Of a stretch of DNA of 64,000 nucleotides, positions 45,344 to 57,507 are shown in pieces. Within the stretch, counting starts at the first letter, position 1. Each line of letters opens with the position of its first letter. The DNA is from Hyphodiscus hymeniophilus. Taxonomy: Eukaryota; Ascomycota; Leotiomycetes; Helotiales; Hyphodiscaceae. Below the pieces are notes generated by a model. The model made no database searches. It saw only the letters and a list, made by a program, of their open reading frames with translations, and was not told the DNA's origin. Position numbers and translations under genes: made by a program. The stretch is taken from contig VNKQ01000016.1 in NCBI GenBank assembly GCA_016508695.1, forward strand, positions 1,054,001 to 1,118,000, written 5' to 3'.

Positions 45344-48300
45344 ATGGCATCGGAGCATGTCAATGGCACATACATTCGTGTCCCGCAGCTTGGAGGTGTT
45401 CCACGGAAGACATCAGAAGATAAGCTGTACGAAATATCAGATTTGATAGTCCGCAATCCGTTTGTGACGCCTTCACAACCCCGTGGTCGTACTTTAAAGA
45501 CCTACGCGTCCCGATTTGGCCCCACTATTAAGACGTCGCTCAATGAACAACTCTTGCGCGCCCGAATATCCACATCTATTCATGATAAAAATTCGAGTGA
45601 GACCAGCCGTCACCACACTGCTCCAGCAGCTGAAATGGTTGTTGATGCGCAAGTCGAGGCTTATCCTTCTCCTGCACCTCTCAAAAACAAAGTCGAGCCT
45701 AAGAAGAAGAGATTACAGGGAACTCGTTGTACTGTATCCAAGGAAGATCTGGAGCGAGCTATTGCTGTTACGCCTGTTACGAATAGAGGCAATAGACGCC
45801 GACTGGCAGCAGGGCTTCCGAGCCGACTATCCAGATGGCCTGCTCGTACACCAAGAGCTCAGCTTCAGGATATTTCTCGATCTTCTACAGGGCTGCAACT
45901 CACGAGTAATGTATTACTTGCCGAACAGAAAGGTGACTCTCATGGCTCGGCCTCTAGTGGAGACTGTGTCATATTTGACAAGGCCGTTCAGAAGGCTCAA
46001 CAGCCGAATGACGAGCAGGATGTTCGAAAGCTTGTTATACGAGACGAGACAAGAGATGAAAGGGCTCAGAAGCAGACCAACCAGCGATGTGGGTCGAATG
46101 ACTCAAAGTCTAGAGCGGAAAGCGTCAACGTGGTTGACTTTACCACGGTGGCTGAACAAAACCCACGCCTCGTCCAGGATACCCAGCCCAAGAATACCAT
46201 CTCGGGGGCGAACATCTTTCGCGATGGCGAACCTTCAAAGATATTTGAACGCGAACGCGGTATTGAAGAACCTGCACACTATGGACGCAATGATGATGAG
46301 TGTGTATTTTCCTCCTATCCTACGTGCATACGTATATTTATACCTTTACATACAGCTTAGTGGTACTTTTACTCACTTCAGACTTCCAATAGAAACAAGG
46401 AAGATCAACAGTTCCATATCACTGGGGAGGAGATGCTTCCACTAGGACATGATGCAGTTTCCGCCAAACCTGCTGACGGAGACAATTCAAGTGCTCGGAG
46501 TCCTAAACGTCGCTGTCCTACACCGGACTTCGAGTCTCCTGATAACTCCGAATTACATAACAGTGTTGATGAAACAGAGAATGAAGAGGTTGAACGGGCA
46601 GGTCTTAGGAAGAAACGTCGAACGAGCCGCCAGAACTTCAAAAAGCAAGCTCTTGGGGAACTGCTGCAAGACAATGAGGATCGCAGGATGTCCAAGGAAA
46701 CTCGACATGCATTCACAAAGGTCAAAAGTAAGCCATTAAAGCTGACTCGATCGAAGAAGAAGGCCCGAAGCCGACCTACTGGCGAGCTTGTAATCGTCTC
46801 TGAGAGAGTTGAAGATTTGGATACTGAAGCCAGTGAACCAGGTATGCGGTTCTCGTTCTTACCTCGATCATTCGATGGACCCTAAATTTGCTCATTGGAA
46901 CTAAAACCAACGGGATCTGACCAGTCTCTTCACCCACTAGATGTGGGAAAATAGTTATTTGAGTTGATTTCCTTCACTTGTTCCATTCAGCCTATCGTTT
47001 TATGTTCTGCATTTCTGACATTTTTTGAGATGCGCTCCCAGCAGAGTTGGCCGAGGACCCGATTTCACAATTGACGGTGTCGTTCGAGAATATCCACACT
47101 GAGGCAAACGGCAAGAAATCTTCCCACAAACTCAAGTCCACCTTGCGATCACACAAAACCTTCGGTCCAATCGACTTATCGGATTTCCGAATGCCCAAGG
47201 CACGACCTGGGCCACGTCAACCGGCTCAGAGTCACTCGGATGGCTTTGTCGGGCATGAAGCTCAGCCAATTGGAAATTTAATGCCATTGCGGATGAATAT
47301 TAGACGTCAAAAAGTGTACAATAGGATCACAGTCTGGCTGGGCGAGTTACAGCTGGTAGCTGAGAGATATGAGGATACTCAAAACCAGAATCCGATTCCA
47401 GTCGCTAAAGAGAACTTTGAGGAGCCTCACTGCTCAAACAAAGATAACAATCCGGGGTGTCTTTTTTCAAAGCCCACTCGTGCTGAATTGGTGCGCGAGA
47501 TTGATCCAATGCTGATTGATCCCGCTGAGGAGCAGCCACTTCTTGAAGTGGCTGTTGATGAAGAGGCACCTCAGCGAGCACAAGGAAGAGGAGAGCATGC
47601 TACACCGCAGATCTCGCCGAAAAGAACGAGAATAACCGAGCCTCGTAGTAGAAATTCTCCACTTGAACAGAAGGAGCAACGCAAACGCACAGTTTCGTTC
47701 AAGGAGACCAACGATTACATCTCACAAGCACTTTCGACTCAATCCGGAGGTCCTTTCGGACGTCATGAAAACAATGAACCGAGTGTCTCGCAGCAATTAA
47801 AAATGGTCTCCAAGCCGGCTCCTAAGCCCAAAAAGAAGGAGTTAGATGTGCCTCTCCAGGTTTGTCATATCTTTTCCCTTCTCTACCAGCATGATGATTG
47901 ATCGGTTCGTTTGAGTAAATGAAATGCCGAGGTTCTCCTACTCCCAGATCTGCCCAGATGAGTGATAAAGGCTGACTTCAGATCCAAACAGTTGATGATG
48001 GTATCAATTCCAATAAGCTCCGTGAGAAGTAGCTGTAGCGACGATAACCATTCTGAAGAAGACACGGAAGATGAGAATGAAGGTAGCTCCGACGATGAAG
48101 ATGAGAGAAGCGACTCTCCTGAGGAAGATTCTGGAGGAGAGGGACATACGCAATGTGAAGTTGGTGTCGAAGAAGAGGACGTGGAAATCGTCAACCAAGA
48201 GGATTTCCATCCTGGTTCTAGTGAAGCTCTGGAACATATTGGACTTCCGTTTCCAAGCAACACCGATGGCAGAGTATACCAAAGGAAACCACTTGTCCCT

Positions 48301-49368
48301 ACCCTACCCGGAGAAGATGCGCATAATTCCATATCGAGGATGAGCTCAAAGCAAGGTCCAAACCGTAGAGAGGCACCGTTAGAGGATGTTTCTGGAAGGC
48401 GATCATTAATTCTGCACCAAGCACAAGAACCTCAATTGGATCAGCCCCTGCTCGATATAATTGATAAAACAGTCATTGATAGACCTTGGGAGAAAGAAAG
48501 ACATGAACATCGTCAAAGACGATTTTCAAAACGAGACAGCTACATCGCTGATTTCTGGAGACCCAGAGAACAGAAAGCCAGCAGCTTGCTGACGGAGGTG
48601 GAGAACGACGAAATTGTCGATTGTCCAACTCCTGCGGAATCCGAGAAATCGCCCAACCTGAAAAGAAAGCTTTCAAGAAAAATTTCCCGATCGGCAAGCC
48701 AAGCTCTTCAAATCGTCGGTACTAGACCCCCTAGTCCACACCCTCAGATCCGTTTGGATAGGGAGAGTCAAGGTTCTGTTGAACTTGGAGACACACAGGT
48801 TTTGCTAGGAGCTTCTCCGGGCACCTGCGTTGCAGAAACTCAACTCTCTAATCCAAACCAAGGCTTGGAACATTTGCATGAGGGGATGCAAGATGAAGCA
48901 GACGAGGAGTACGACGACAAGCAGGTAGAGGTAGGATCATGGTCTCAGGAGACTTTCACACTCGGAAGCAACTACTTCCAAAGAGCTTCTGAAGACCTCG
49001 TAAATCCTGATCGCAGAGCTAAAATTCTTCGTACGAGATCCATGCCGGCCTCAGTGCAGACTTCTCGGGCACAGGCAAAAGGAGAATTCAAGCATGGTGG
49101 AGTCACCATGACTGCGGCCTTCAAATACACCATTTCGCCATCCAGTCGAATGACGAGCAGTTCTGGTGTTGGAGATACGATGTTGAGTGGAACTCCTAGA
49201 GCAGAGAAGACTCTTAGCGAATTGACTAGACGCGCCAGCAAAGACCTAGGAACGGTACCAAGTAGTGAGAGGAAGCGGATGGTGAGCTTGCCGTTCCACC
49301 CGCCATTTCAAAAACTGCAAAACGAGAGAGAGAGCTTGAAGGATGTTATGAAAGTTGAGGTGCTTTAG
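45344..49368 (+). CDS. Large hypothetical nuclear-looking protein
   Basis: Four exons (45344-46303, 46382-46841, 47042-47859, 47992-49368) give 1204 aa with phase kept. No domain is recognised. The protein is mostly disordered and charged: basic Arg/Lys clusters (EPKKKRLQGT, RKKRRTSRQNFKKQ, LTRSKKKARSRP) alternate with acidic runs, the longest rich in Asp/Glu/Ser after residue 760. Short blocks look constrained: VPRKTSEDKLYEISDLIVRN at the start, NRGNRRRLAAGLPSRLSRWP, FGPIDLSDFRMPK and, near the end, HGGVTMTAAFKYTISPSS. Several SP and TP sites could be kinase targets. I infer a nuclear scaffold or chromatin-associated protein; I do not know the family. Alternative donor GTGTGT at exon 1 would shift phase, so GTATTT is used. 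Confidence 0.75.
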
Positions 49369-49656
49369 AAGTCAGGTAGAAGATGAAATCGTTTTGCTAG
49401 AATTTTTCCATCTGGTACCTGGGGAGGTTTGATTGCAGTATGGCTATACTTGGCGAGCTGAAGGAATACGATTATTGACTGGTTTGAAGTGAGTGACGGC
49501 GATACTGGTATTTGCTTAGCACATTTAAAGCACGGAGACGGATACCCACTTGCTTGTATTTAACCCGTCAACATTCTGTACACTTCTGAAGCACGATTGA
49601 TATCGTTATTCTTCGTGTATCACATTTCTGTTTGCATACATAGCAACTCGCTTATA

Positions 49657-50759
49657 TTATATCAGTCTTTGCGAGCTCGCAGGACCCTCGTCGTCGCTCC
49701 CACTTCCTAACATCAAAATGTCATCCTCTTCCTGCCTTCGCTTTCGGTCTAACTCAAGATCTTCATCAAGCTCCACACTTTCGCCACTCAGCAAATCTTC
49801 TCTCTCATCCTCACTGCTATATCTCCCCTCGCCGTTCCCAGCTCCATTCGTACTTCCCTCCCTATTAAGTCCGTCCCCTCCCGCATCAGCCTTATCCTCT
49901 CCCTCGTCCCTCCGCCCAATGATCACATTACCCGCCACGAGCAACGAAGCTCCGAGGAACCAGAGGGGTGGGAGCGACTCGGAGAATATGATTAAGCCGA
50001 GCAGAGCGGTGATCATGAAGTTCGAGGACGTGTTGAGGATCGATACCTGGGTTGTACTTGTCCCACGCGCGAGGGCTTTCGTGAACAGTGCCCACATCTG
50101 TGAGGTGTCAGTGGCGATCAAGAATAGTGGCTGGTAGGAAGGGGATGGGAGAGGGAAGTGCTTACAATGCCGTTGAAGATTAGATTCAGGCCGAAGAATA
50201 CCTGCGGACAGTGGATTAGTATAGAAGTTTAATGATTTGCTGCAGCCACTGAGGGCGAGTTCCCACTGCTCTCTTTGTGGTACATGGCTCATGAAGATAT
50301 AGAGACCAGACCAAGCCTCCGTACCCTTCCCTTGAGAATAGACCTTCTTAGGGCAGCACTCACAGCTCTTACGACAATCTCCACCCCCTTTTCAATATTG
50401 CTTAACCCAATAAGATTCGCTACCCACGTCGCAAACGTTGTTGTGAGTTCTGTTGTCGTCCTAGAATGAGGCTATTAGCCATAGGCGATGATGCGCCAAC
50501 TCCATTGCAGTGCTAATATCGGCGAGTGGGCTATCAAATCCCAACGAGACCTTGAGCGTTAATAGAGCTCCTCTCTACCTCCTACTCCAACTTTCCTACC
50601 GAGCCTCTGTACCTCCTTTGTGTGCGGCCATTCACCGGGCTTGATAACATAGAATGGCACTCACAACTTCGCAAAGACCCCATTGAAAGCCGCACAAGCA
50701 CCACTTGCCACAGCAAGAACAATCCACTGCGACTTGGCACTCATATTTTTGTAACTCAT
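49657..50759 (-). CDS. TMEM42-like membrane protein of the EamA type
   Basis: Four exons (50759-50665, 50460-50364, 50201-50166, 50097-49657) give 222 aa. About four membrane helices: SQWIVLAVASGACAAFNGVF, a LTTTFATWVANLIGL segment, FFGLNLIFNGIMWALFTKAL, and the paired FMITALLGLIIFSESLPPLW with FLGASLLVAGNVIIG. That last pair is the half-repeat of the EamA/DMT carrier fold, and the order fits the TMEM42 family. The C-terminal 80 residues are acidic, with a di-acidic, Leu-ending cytosolic tail. Function in fungi is unknown; location in the endomembrane system is inference. The 36-nt third exon codes part of a membrane helix. Confidence 0.85.
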
Positions 50760-51192
50760 CTTGGCGTCTTCCTGCCCCTTGTTTTCGTTTTCGATAACCA
50801 AAATACTCGAAGGAGGTTGTGAGGTTGTGGCTCAGATAAGGCCACGCCCACGCCCACATCGTCAGTGGGAGCAAGGGCCTGTGTGGAACGTGCCACGGCC
50901 TCTAGGCTCTAGGTACCTTTTAGTACCCAGGGCAGGGACTCCGTACAGAGGTGGCGTGCACTTAACAACGTTCTCTAAAGAGGCACCTAGCTTTTGAACG
51001 ATAGCTGGATGCAACGACACAATATAATTCCGAGAACGTCTCATCTCGTAATATGTTTTACGTCCGTTTGAATACTTTTGCCGGAGAAATGTAATCGACT
51101 GTGGTGAATGAGCGTTAATACGAGACAGAACATTTGTTCATTGCTCGAGCAAAATTGTTCATAATTCCACTATTCTACAAAATCTACAATGC
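50760..51192. other. Intergenic 0.4 kb
   Basis: Between two leftward genes; no gene or motif recognised. Confidence 0.5.
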
Positions 51193-52467
51193 CTACGAAT
51201 GGCGAAGGATCAGAGTGGCGATGATACCACATATGGCTGCTCCTGTAGCAGCCCCTTCTAATGCAACAAATGTGACATCTTGCTTTCGCATAGATATCAG
51301 CCTCTCACTGAACAGGTCCTGTACAGCCACTTTCCACGTCTCCACCTTCTTGAGCTGGAAAACCTTGCTGGGAATGTGCATATCAGCACTGTCCATCTCA
51401 GCTTCTTCATCCGCTTGGCCAACATCTCCCTGTATGCATGCAACCACCGCATCGACAGCTGGATCTGGATTCCTGGGGTCATCATCCATCTCATTCTGAA
51501 GCTCTTGAACGCCCGAAGCAAGAACTCCGTCCAGCGGCACCTCGTCCACCTCACCACTCTTCCTATCTCTATTCTCTGCCTGCGCCAATTTCTCCTTCTC
51601 CAAAGCCTCTCTAACTTTTTCCTCAAACCCATGCACCAACCTCGCCCGTCTCCATGGCTCAAACCCAAACTGGAACACCAAGAACAACAGCACGTTCACC
51701 CCCATCAAGCCCCAAGTTCCCCATGTACTCATCCGCCTAATCTTGTCACTCCAAATTTGCTCTTCATGATAACGACTCAATATACTGCTGCTGAGTTTGC
51801 TAGCACAATGTTCTGCCTCGCGTTCGGCATCCGCTAATCTCGTAGCCGCTTCCTGCACAGCTTGTTCATTGCTATGGTCCATGCGATACAGACTGGTAAA
51901 TCTTTCCAAATCTGAAGGCGTCCAGCTATCCTTCCTCGCCAACAACGTTGTGACTTCCCGCTGCGTGGCAGCCCTGTCTGCTACAGTAGTTTTGTATGTG
52001 ATTCGTGATGAGCGTACAGCTACTTGCGCATCTTGCCCGCGTTGCTCGAGGGTCGTGATGCGGGTTTTCAGAGCTTCGATTCCAGAATAGCCAGTCAAGT
52101 CGTTAATGCGTTGAGAAGCAATGAAGATATTGCCTTGTAGGTTGTCCATTAGATGGGAGAAGCGTTTTCCAACTTGACTCCGACGTCCTTCTTCCGCCGA
52201 GGGAAGCTCTTCCGTGACTTCTTCTGGTACTGAGCCATGTTTTATTGACGGATCTGATGCTTTGGTGGGTGTCACGAGTTCTGCGGTTTTCGGAGGATTC
52301 GAGGCTTTGGAGTTGTCGGCATATCGCCGTACTTGGGTACGGATTCTACATTGTAGACAGATTGATGGGCGGAAGGGTCCATTGGGTACTCGTAATGGTC
52401 GTACGGCCGAGGAAGCGGTTATTGAATCGAAGACGAGCCTTGGGGCGAACCGGGCCAAGGGTTGCAT
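51193..52467 (-). CDS. SHE9: She9/Mdm33 mitochondrial inner-membrane protein
   Basis: Single exon, 424 aa. The family controls mitochondrial shape; in yeast overproduction causes septation and fragmentation of the inner membrane. The first 50 residues are Arg-rich without acids, as in a presequence. The middle is a coiled coil starting near FSHLMDNLQGNIFIASQRIN, an SHE9 signature, followed by LTGYSGIEALK and YKTTVADRAATQREV. Two membrane helices follow: WGLMGVNVLLFLVFQF (about 277-295) with EPWRR right after, and AATGAAICGIIATLI at the end. The SERLISMRKQDVT segment before the second helix is also typical. Everything fits a full-length protein. Confidence 0.93.
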   Translation of the reverse strand: MQPLARFAPRLVFDSITASSAVRPLRVPNGPFRPSICLQCRIRTQVRRYADNSKASNPPKTAELVTPTKASDPSIKHGSVPEEVTEELPSAEEGRRSQVGKRFSHLMDNLQGNIFIASQRINDLTGYSGIEALKTRITTLEQRGQDAQVAVRSSRITYKTTVADRAATQREVTTLLARKDSWTPSDLERFTSLYRMDHSNEQAVQEAATRLADAEREAEHCASKLSSSILSRYHEEQIWSDKIRRMSTWGTWGLMGVNVLLFLVFQFGFEPWRRARLVHGFEEKVREALEKEKLAQAENRDRKSGEVDEVPLDGVLASGVQELQNEMDDDPRNPDPAVDAVVACIQGDVGQADEEAEMDSADMHIPSKVFQLKKVETWKVAVQDLFSERLISMRKQDVTFVALEGAATGAAICGIIATLILRHS

Positions 52468-52892
52468 GGCAGGTTATCGAAGTTGACGTCGTTGTTGACT
52501 TTGTGGTGTTCGGTCTTTCACCTAGGCCCTGAATCGGGCGGCATGGCGTTTATGCACCACAGTGGGGCACAAATTGTCCCAAGATCAACCCCACCATCCA
52601 TCCATTCTTCTCAACGACTTCTTGTACATATTCGTCTTCTCTCTTGCATTTTGTTTCTTGTTAATAGAATTCCGACGTAAGTCTTGGCTACATAATCCAT
52701 TCTCCCCGGTAAGTCACGCCCCCGCTGGTTACCCAACTTGGATCTTGACTCCAGTTTCCCCTGATCAACGCGGGTGCTTCCATTTCAGAACCTGGCTAGA
52801 AAAATTCAAAGACTAACAAATCCTACAGGTTATTCAATAGAGTAGCGATATCATTTTTCTGAAACCTACATCCTGCCAACCCAGACACCATC
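52468..52892. promoter_or_regulatory. Divergent promoter region, SHE9 and HAD phosphatase
   Basis: 425 bases between two divergent start codons. No individual box identified. Confidence 0.5.
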
Positions 52893-53797
52893 ATGGCCCC
52901 CTCTACGCTCCCCGCCATGAAGACCAATCCCAGATTCATCTTCTTCACCGACTTCGACGGCACAATAACCCAAAGAGACTCCAATGATTTCTTGACCGAC
53001 AATCTCGGCTACGGCGAGAAGCTCCGCAAGCAAGGAAATCAAGATGTACTTCACGACCGCATGTCGTTTCGCGACTCCTTCCGAGGAATGATGGACAGTG
53101 TCAAGACACCCTATGATCAGTGCATTAAAACATTATTGGAGAACATCAAGTTGGACCCATATTTTGCCGAGTTCTATGAATGGGCAAGAGCGAACAATGT
53201 GCCTGTGGTGGTATTAAGCAGTGGGATGGAACCCATTATCAGGGCACTCTTGATACATTTGGTTGGGAAGACAGCAGAGGATATTCAGATAGTTAGTAAT
53301 GAGGTTGAGGGGAGGGATGGGAAGGACATCAATACCGAGGGTGGATGGCAGATTGTCTTCCATGATGAGAGGTATGTTTGTGAAAGATGTGATGAAAAGA
53401 TCGATGCGGGGAGACTAACCTGACGTTTACAAGTCATTTTGGACACGACAAGTCGATGGAGATCAGACCATATGCTGCACTGCCAGAATCTGAGCGACCG
53501 ACTATGTTCTATGCTGGAGATGGAGTGTCGGACCTCAGTGCGGCGAAGGAGACAGATTTGCTTTTCGCAAAGAAGGGACATGGTAAAAGGAATAATTCTT
53601 CAGCCCAACATGCATATCGCTAACACAGTAAAGATCTCGTCAGCTACTGTGTCAAACAGAATGTCCCATTCACAGAATTCGAAGACTGGTCCTCAATCTT
53701 GGCAACTGTGAAAGATATAGTGGCTGGTAAGACTTCAGTCAAGAAAGTGTCTGCTGAGGGGGTGGAAGCTTTCAAGAGTGGTAGGAACGAGAAGTAG
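52893..53797 (+). CDS. HAD-superfamily phosphatase
   Basis: Three exons (52893-53371, 53434-53582, 53634-53797) give 263 aa. Motif I FFTDFDGTIT places the nucleophile Asp20 and the acid/base Asp22; motif II is VVVLSSGM; the later YAGDGVSDLSAAK carries the metal-binding Asp pair of motif IV. This order and size belong to the phosphoserine-phosphatase-like group (MtnX/Pho2-like) common in fungi. The natural substrate cannot be told from sequence; candidates are small phosphomonoesters such as phosphoserine, phosphoethanolamine-type or methionine-salvage intermediates. No signal peptide or membrane segment, so a cytosolic enzyme. Divergent from SHE9. Confidence 0.9.
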
Positions 53798-54349
53798 AGA
53801 TGTAGACGGAGCTTCATAGCGCACCTAGAGGCTAGATGCTGGATAGACTATAGAAACCTTAGAGTCCTGCAACTAGGAAGACTTTCTTAAAAAGTTGTGT
53901 TGCAGATTTATTTTAAAGTACACCTCTCTTGCAACATCGGAAAGCCGTTGCCTTCACACAGCGAATCGGAAGTCGCTAGAAACCGAGAACATATTTTCAT
54001 ATATCCTTACGATGGTTTTGAAATACAGTTTTAGAGTCGAGGATATTAGTACCAACCTGGAAGGTTACACATACAGATCCGCGGCGCCCTCACACCAGGC
54101 GGTGTTACGAATAAAAGAATCCTTAGCAAGAAAACTGTGGACATCGATCACTAGATAAAACAGTTAGATCTCCGAGAACCACTACCATTCGCTTCAGTAT
54201 GTTCATGCCGTGCTTCAAATTCAGGAGCGAGATGAGGTCAGATTATCTGGTCACGTGCATCCTCAGAAGAACCTTGTCCATTTCGAAAGCTTCTCTTGAA
54301 TCAAGAGTCCTACTCTCATGAGCCAGCAACTCGACCACTACAAGCCACC
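53798..54349. promoter_or_regulatory. Promoter region of mitochondrial RPS12 gene
   Basis: 0.55 kb with no gene. A TCACGTG box lies at 54251-54257, 93 bases before the start codon. Confidence 0.5.
54251..54257. promoter_or_regulatory. TCACGTG box upstream of mitochondrial S12 gene
   Basis: Within 100 bases of the start codon. In ascomycetes Cbf1-type sites often mark mitochondrial and ribosomal genes; direct binding is inference. Confidence 0.45.
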
Positions 54350-55069
54350 ATGGCTGTCTCACTTCTCCGCAGATTTCTAACGCCCTCAGTACGGCTTCCA
54401 ATATCTACCCCAAAGGTCAAACCCCAGGTCAGCCCCTCAATCGCACGATGTTTCTCCTCGACACCCACGAACTTCGCAACATACAATCAGGTCGTCAAGG
54501 TAAGGCAATCGCTCTCACTTTCTTGCACTCGCTAATATCCATCTCCAGGGATGCAGAAAAGCGCAACGCGCACGAAAGGCCGTTTCTCCTGCCCTCCGCG
54601 ATGTGCTAGCCCCCGAGCTCAAAGGCGTGTGTCTAAAAGTAGGGATCACGAAGCCTAAAAAACCTAATTCCGCAGAACGGAAGACAGCGCGTGTGAGACT
54701 AAGCACAGGGAGGGTTGTTACGTGTTATATTCCCGGGGAAGGGCATAATGTGCAGCAGCATAGTGTGGTGTTGGTCAGAGGTGGGAGGAGTCAGGATTGT
54801 CCGGGTGTGAGGTATCATTTGGTCAGAGGGGCCATGGATTTGGTGCGTACGGCTTTAACATTTTCCGAGGAGAGCTTGGGATGGGAGTAGGAGTTGGGAG
54901 GGTGGTGTGCCGTGGAGAAGAAAGACTTGAGGAACGGTCATGATGGACGAAGTCGTGTTACTGAAGAAGACATTGGCTAACATGTGTCATATAGGGTGGG
55001 GTTGGAAACAGAGCGACGAGTCGATCGAAGTATGGAACGAAGAAACCGAAGAAGGCTGCTACCGCATAG
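54350..55069 (+). CDS. Mitochondrial ribosomal protein S12 (uS12m)
   Basis: Three exons (54350-54499, 54549-54842, 54995-55069) give 172 aa. The N-terminal 45 residues are an Arg/Ser/Thr-rich presequence ending RCFSST. The uS12 core follows: GCRKAQRARKAVSPAL, LKGVCLKVGITKPKKPNSAE, RKTARVRLSTGRVVTCYIPG, EGHNVQQHSVVLVRGGRSQD, CPGVRYHLVRGAMDL, then the last exon GGVGNRATSRSKYGTKKPKK. KPNSA and the PG-x-GH loop sit at the decoding centre of the small mitochondrial subunit. Yeast's counterpart is MRPS12. The gene is complete and of usual length. Confidence 0.96.
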
Positions 55070-55446
55070 GAAGGAAATGATTGAGAGGAATCTAAGGTCT
55101 CAATGGAAGACAGATATGATGCATTGGGCAATTTAAGTATTGCATTGTGAAGCATAATCGGCGTTCTGGCAGGGCATGTTCTATCAAGTCTCGCATATTG
55201 TACAGTAGAACGGAGGATGGGCAGATCCGAAATCTCGATGAGAGTGTTCTCACGCAACGGGCGTTTTTTTCGGCCTCGAATACTCAATATTGCCTCTGAA
55301 TCCTGTCCTGAAGTTCCGAACCCATCTAAGCACTGTCCTATATTTACAACAGTGCTTTGGTTTTCTTTCCCCAACGCCACATGCCGGATAGAAAATCCTT
55401 AGCTATCACTAATACAATGCCCTAAATGACTCGTCCTTGATGCTCC
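55070..55446. other. Intergenic between convergent genes
   Basis: 377 bases between the ends of the S12 and mannosyltransferase genes; the minus frame at 54958-55380 overlaps the last S12 exon and is a shadow. Confidence 0.55.
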
Positions 55447-56802
55447 TTAATCTTGTTGATTTTCATAACCTTCCGGCTTGTCCATTCCGTTGATCTCGAA
55501 GAATCGAGATGTGCCTAAATGATGTCAGCAAACGATCTTTCATGTCTGAGGTTTGAGTGCGTACAAGAGTATCCCTTCCAATCAAAATTGTCTTTGGGGT
55601 TGCAATGACACTTCAAGTCCAACCTTGTCTTCTCTCCTGTTGGGCAATGGGTGAATGGTACGTGGTAGTATGCGATATCGTTGAAGAAGTGGACTTCTTC
55701 CTTCTTCAAAAGAAGACCTGCTGCGATTGAGTGGACCGGTGCATCTCCCCATCGTTCATAGAAGAATCCTCCATCCTGGTCTAAAGACTCGAAAAAATCT
55801 GTGTATGCCTGTGACCTGAGCCAATCGAGGTTGCCAATTTCGAAATTGGACCACTATAATTGTCATTAGCATTTGGTTCGCTTACCTTTTCAGGTATACT
55901 TACGAAGTGGCAGTGGTTATAGCTGTCTCCGCCGTCGTCACTCAAGAAGCCCATCGAGTTGTCCTCAACGATGTGCTCTGGGTGGTTCTTCATGAACTTT
56001 TTGGTGCTGTCCCACAGAGTAGGGATCGTCTCCACGTACTCGTACAGACTTAGCACAAAACTGTACTTCTTCTTATTATCTGCCATGAACTTGAATGCAT
56101 CGTAGTCGATATCGCAGTATAGCTCGATGCTTGGCTCAACTCTCCAGTACCACTCGTAATTTAACATCAGTTCTTGACGAAAGAAGAATCCAGATTCAAA
56201 TCGGCACATGTGACGGTAGCTGACAGAGTCTCCATAGATAATCTTGCGTTGTGCCATATCTTCACGGACCTTGCGTGCCTTGTCTTGATCGATATGCTCT
56301 GGGAAGGACCAATGTTCCTTTGGAATCTCGCCATAGTGAGGTGTCCCAGAGATAAGGGAGGCTGTGACTTTCTTGAAAGTAGCATCGAAAGGCTTATCGT
56401 TCAAGAACACCCAGTCGTAGTGATATTTGCGATTGAATCGGTCTTCCACCTGGCGGATAGAGCGTGCGATCTCCCAAATATCGGAGTTACGTGCCAATGT
56501 GACGAATGTTGCGTTCATTCGAGGTCCATCAGCAGTGGCCGGAGGAAGGCCACCTAGATCACTAGGAGTAACCCCCACTGAAGACGTGGTATCCGCTGCT
56601 GGAGTTCCTGCCTTCACTGGCGCACCGTTAAGGATGTCGGCAGGTACGAACGGCCGAGATGATGAGGAGGATGATATGAAGTAGACGACTGCAAGGCCCT
56701 AATCGTAGGTCAGTACGATATCCATTCACCAGCGCACATATAAAAGCTCACAAATATCGTGAAGAGAACGTATCTCAGGTATCTAGCTGTTCCAGAAGCC
56801 AT
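55447..56802 (-). CDS. Alpha-1,2-mannosyltransferase, KTR/KRE2 family (GT15)
   Basis: Five exons (56802-56752, 56698-55904, 55853-55565, 55514-55447, with the first three junctions in phase 0, 0 and 1) give 400 aa. It is a type II Golgi enzyme adding alpha-1,2-linked mannose from GDP-mannose to N- and O-glycans. A short cytosolic start (MASGTARYLR) precedes the anchor helix YVLFTIFGLAVVYFIS, then a Ser/Pro/Thr stem and the catalytic domain from about residue 85. Family signatures: NATFVTLARNSDIWEIARSI, YHYDWVFLNDKPF, RFESGFFFRQELMLNYEWYW, YCDIDYDAFKFM, YNHCHFWSNFEIGNLDW and DGGFFYERWGDAPVHSIAAG. All are in place. (Four exons are listed; these account for the whole 1203-nt coding length.). Confidence 0.95.
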
Positions 56803-57507
56803 GGTGGGACGATTGCTAGAAGGTGATGTGTCTGCCTCTTCAGGAATCCCCATGAACCAAGATTTACCTCCTTTCAGCCAAAATGCGAGTGGAAGAATTG
56901 ATGAACTGCTCCCTGTATTTCTTCAACGAAAGACTAAAGAATTAAAACTCGGTAGCCTAACGAAGCAACAAATGGAAGAAGAAGTGGGCTGGGAAAGGGA
57001 TATGATTGTGGAAGGGGAGGACGCGCAAGACGAATTAAGGAGTCTCGTACAGCAGAAATGCATGCTGGACAGTCCTGGCGTTATTGTGGGTCCAGACGCT
57101 ATCTGTTTACGTATTAGCCCAGGTCGAGTGAGATCCTTACCGACTTCAATGCTTCATCAGAGCCTCATGCCTCGACTTGCCAAGCATCTCCCCACAAGAA
57201 ACCACCTCGAACGCATTCACGGCTTTTGAGCTGTTCGGTCCTTATCTGCAAACCTCAACCTCAATCCGAAATACCTTTCTGATATAAATTTTTGGCACAC
57301 AATACCAACATCATATCGCCTTCAAAGACAAGTTTATTTGCCGTCGATCGACCAACAAACCTCACTTGCGGTTTGTTGAACCAAAACTCCAACTTGTACC
57401 CTCGCCATTCTAACAGCAAACTTCAGCTCATATCTGCGTTATCAGCCACCAGCTCAATCTCCACCCTCCCTATGAACACTTAAGTCACCAAGCTCAATAC
57501 CGTCGTC
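56803..57507. promoter_or_regulatory. Divergent promoter region, mannosyltransferase and PAT1
   Basis: 0.7 kb between divergent start codons. A 156-aa plus frame (56759-57229) runs through it and into the first mannosyltransferase exon; it has an amphipathic stretch but no domain, no splice partners and I take it as chance. The last 200 bases are C/A/T-rich leader of PAT1. Confidence 0.55.

Noticed and set aside
54958..55380. 140-aa minus-strand frame
   Set aside because: Antisense to the last exon of the mitochondrial S12 gene; a shadow.
56759..57229. 156-aa plus-strand frame between the mannosyltransferase and PAT1
   Set aside because: Overlaps the first mannosyltransferase exon in antisense and the PAT1 promoter; amphipathic stretch but no domain or conserved pattern.
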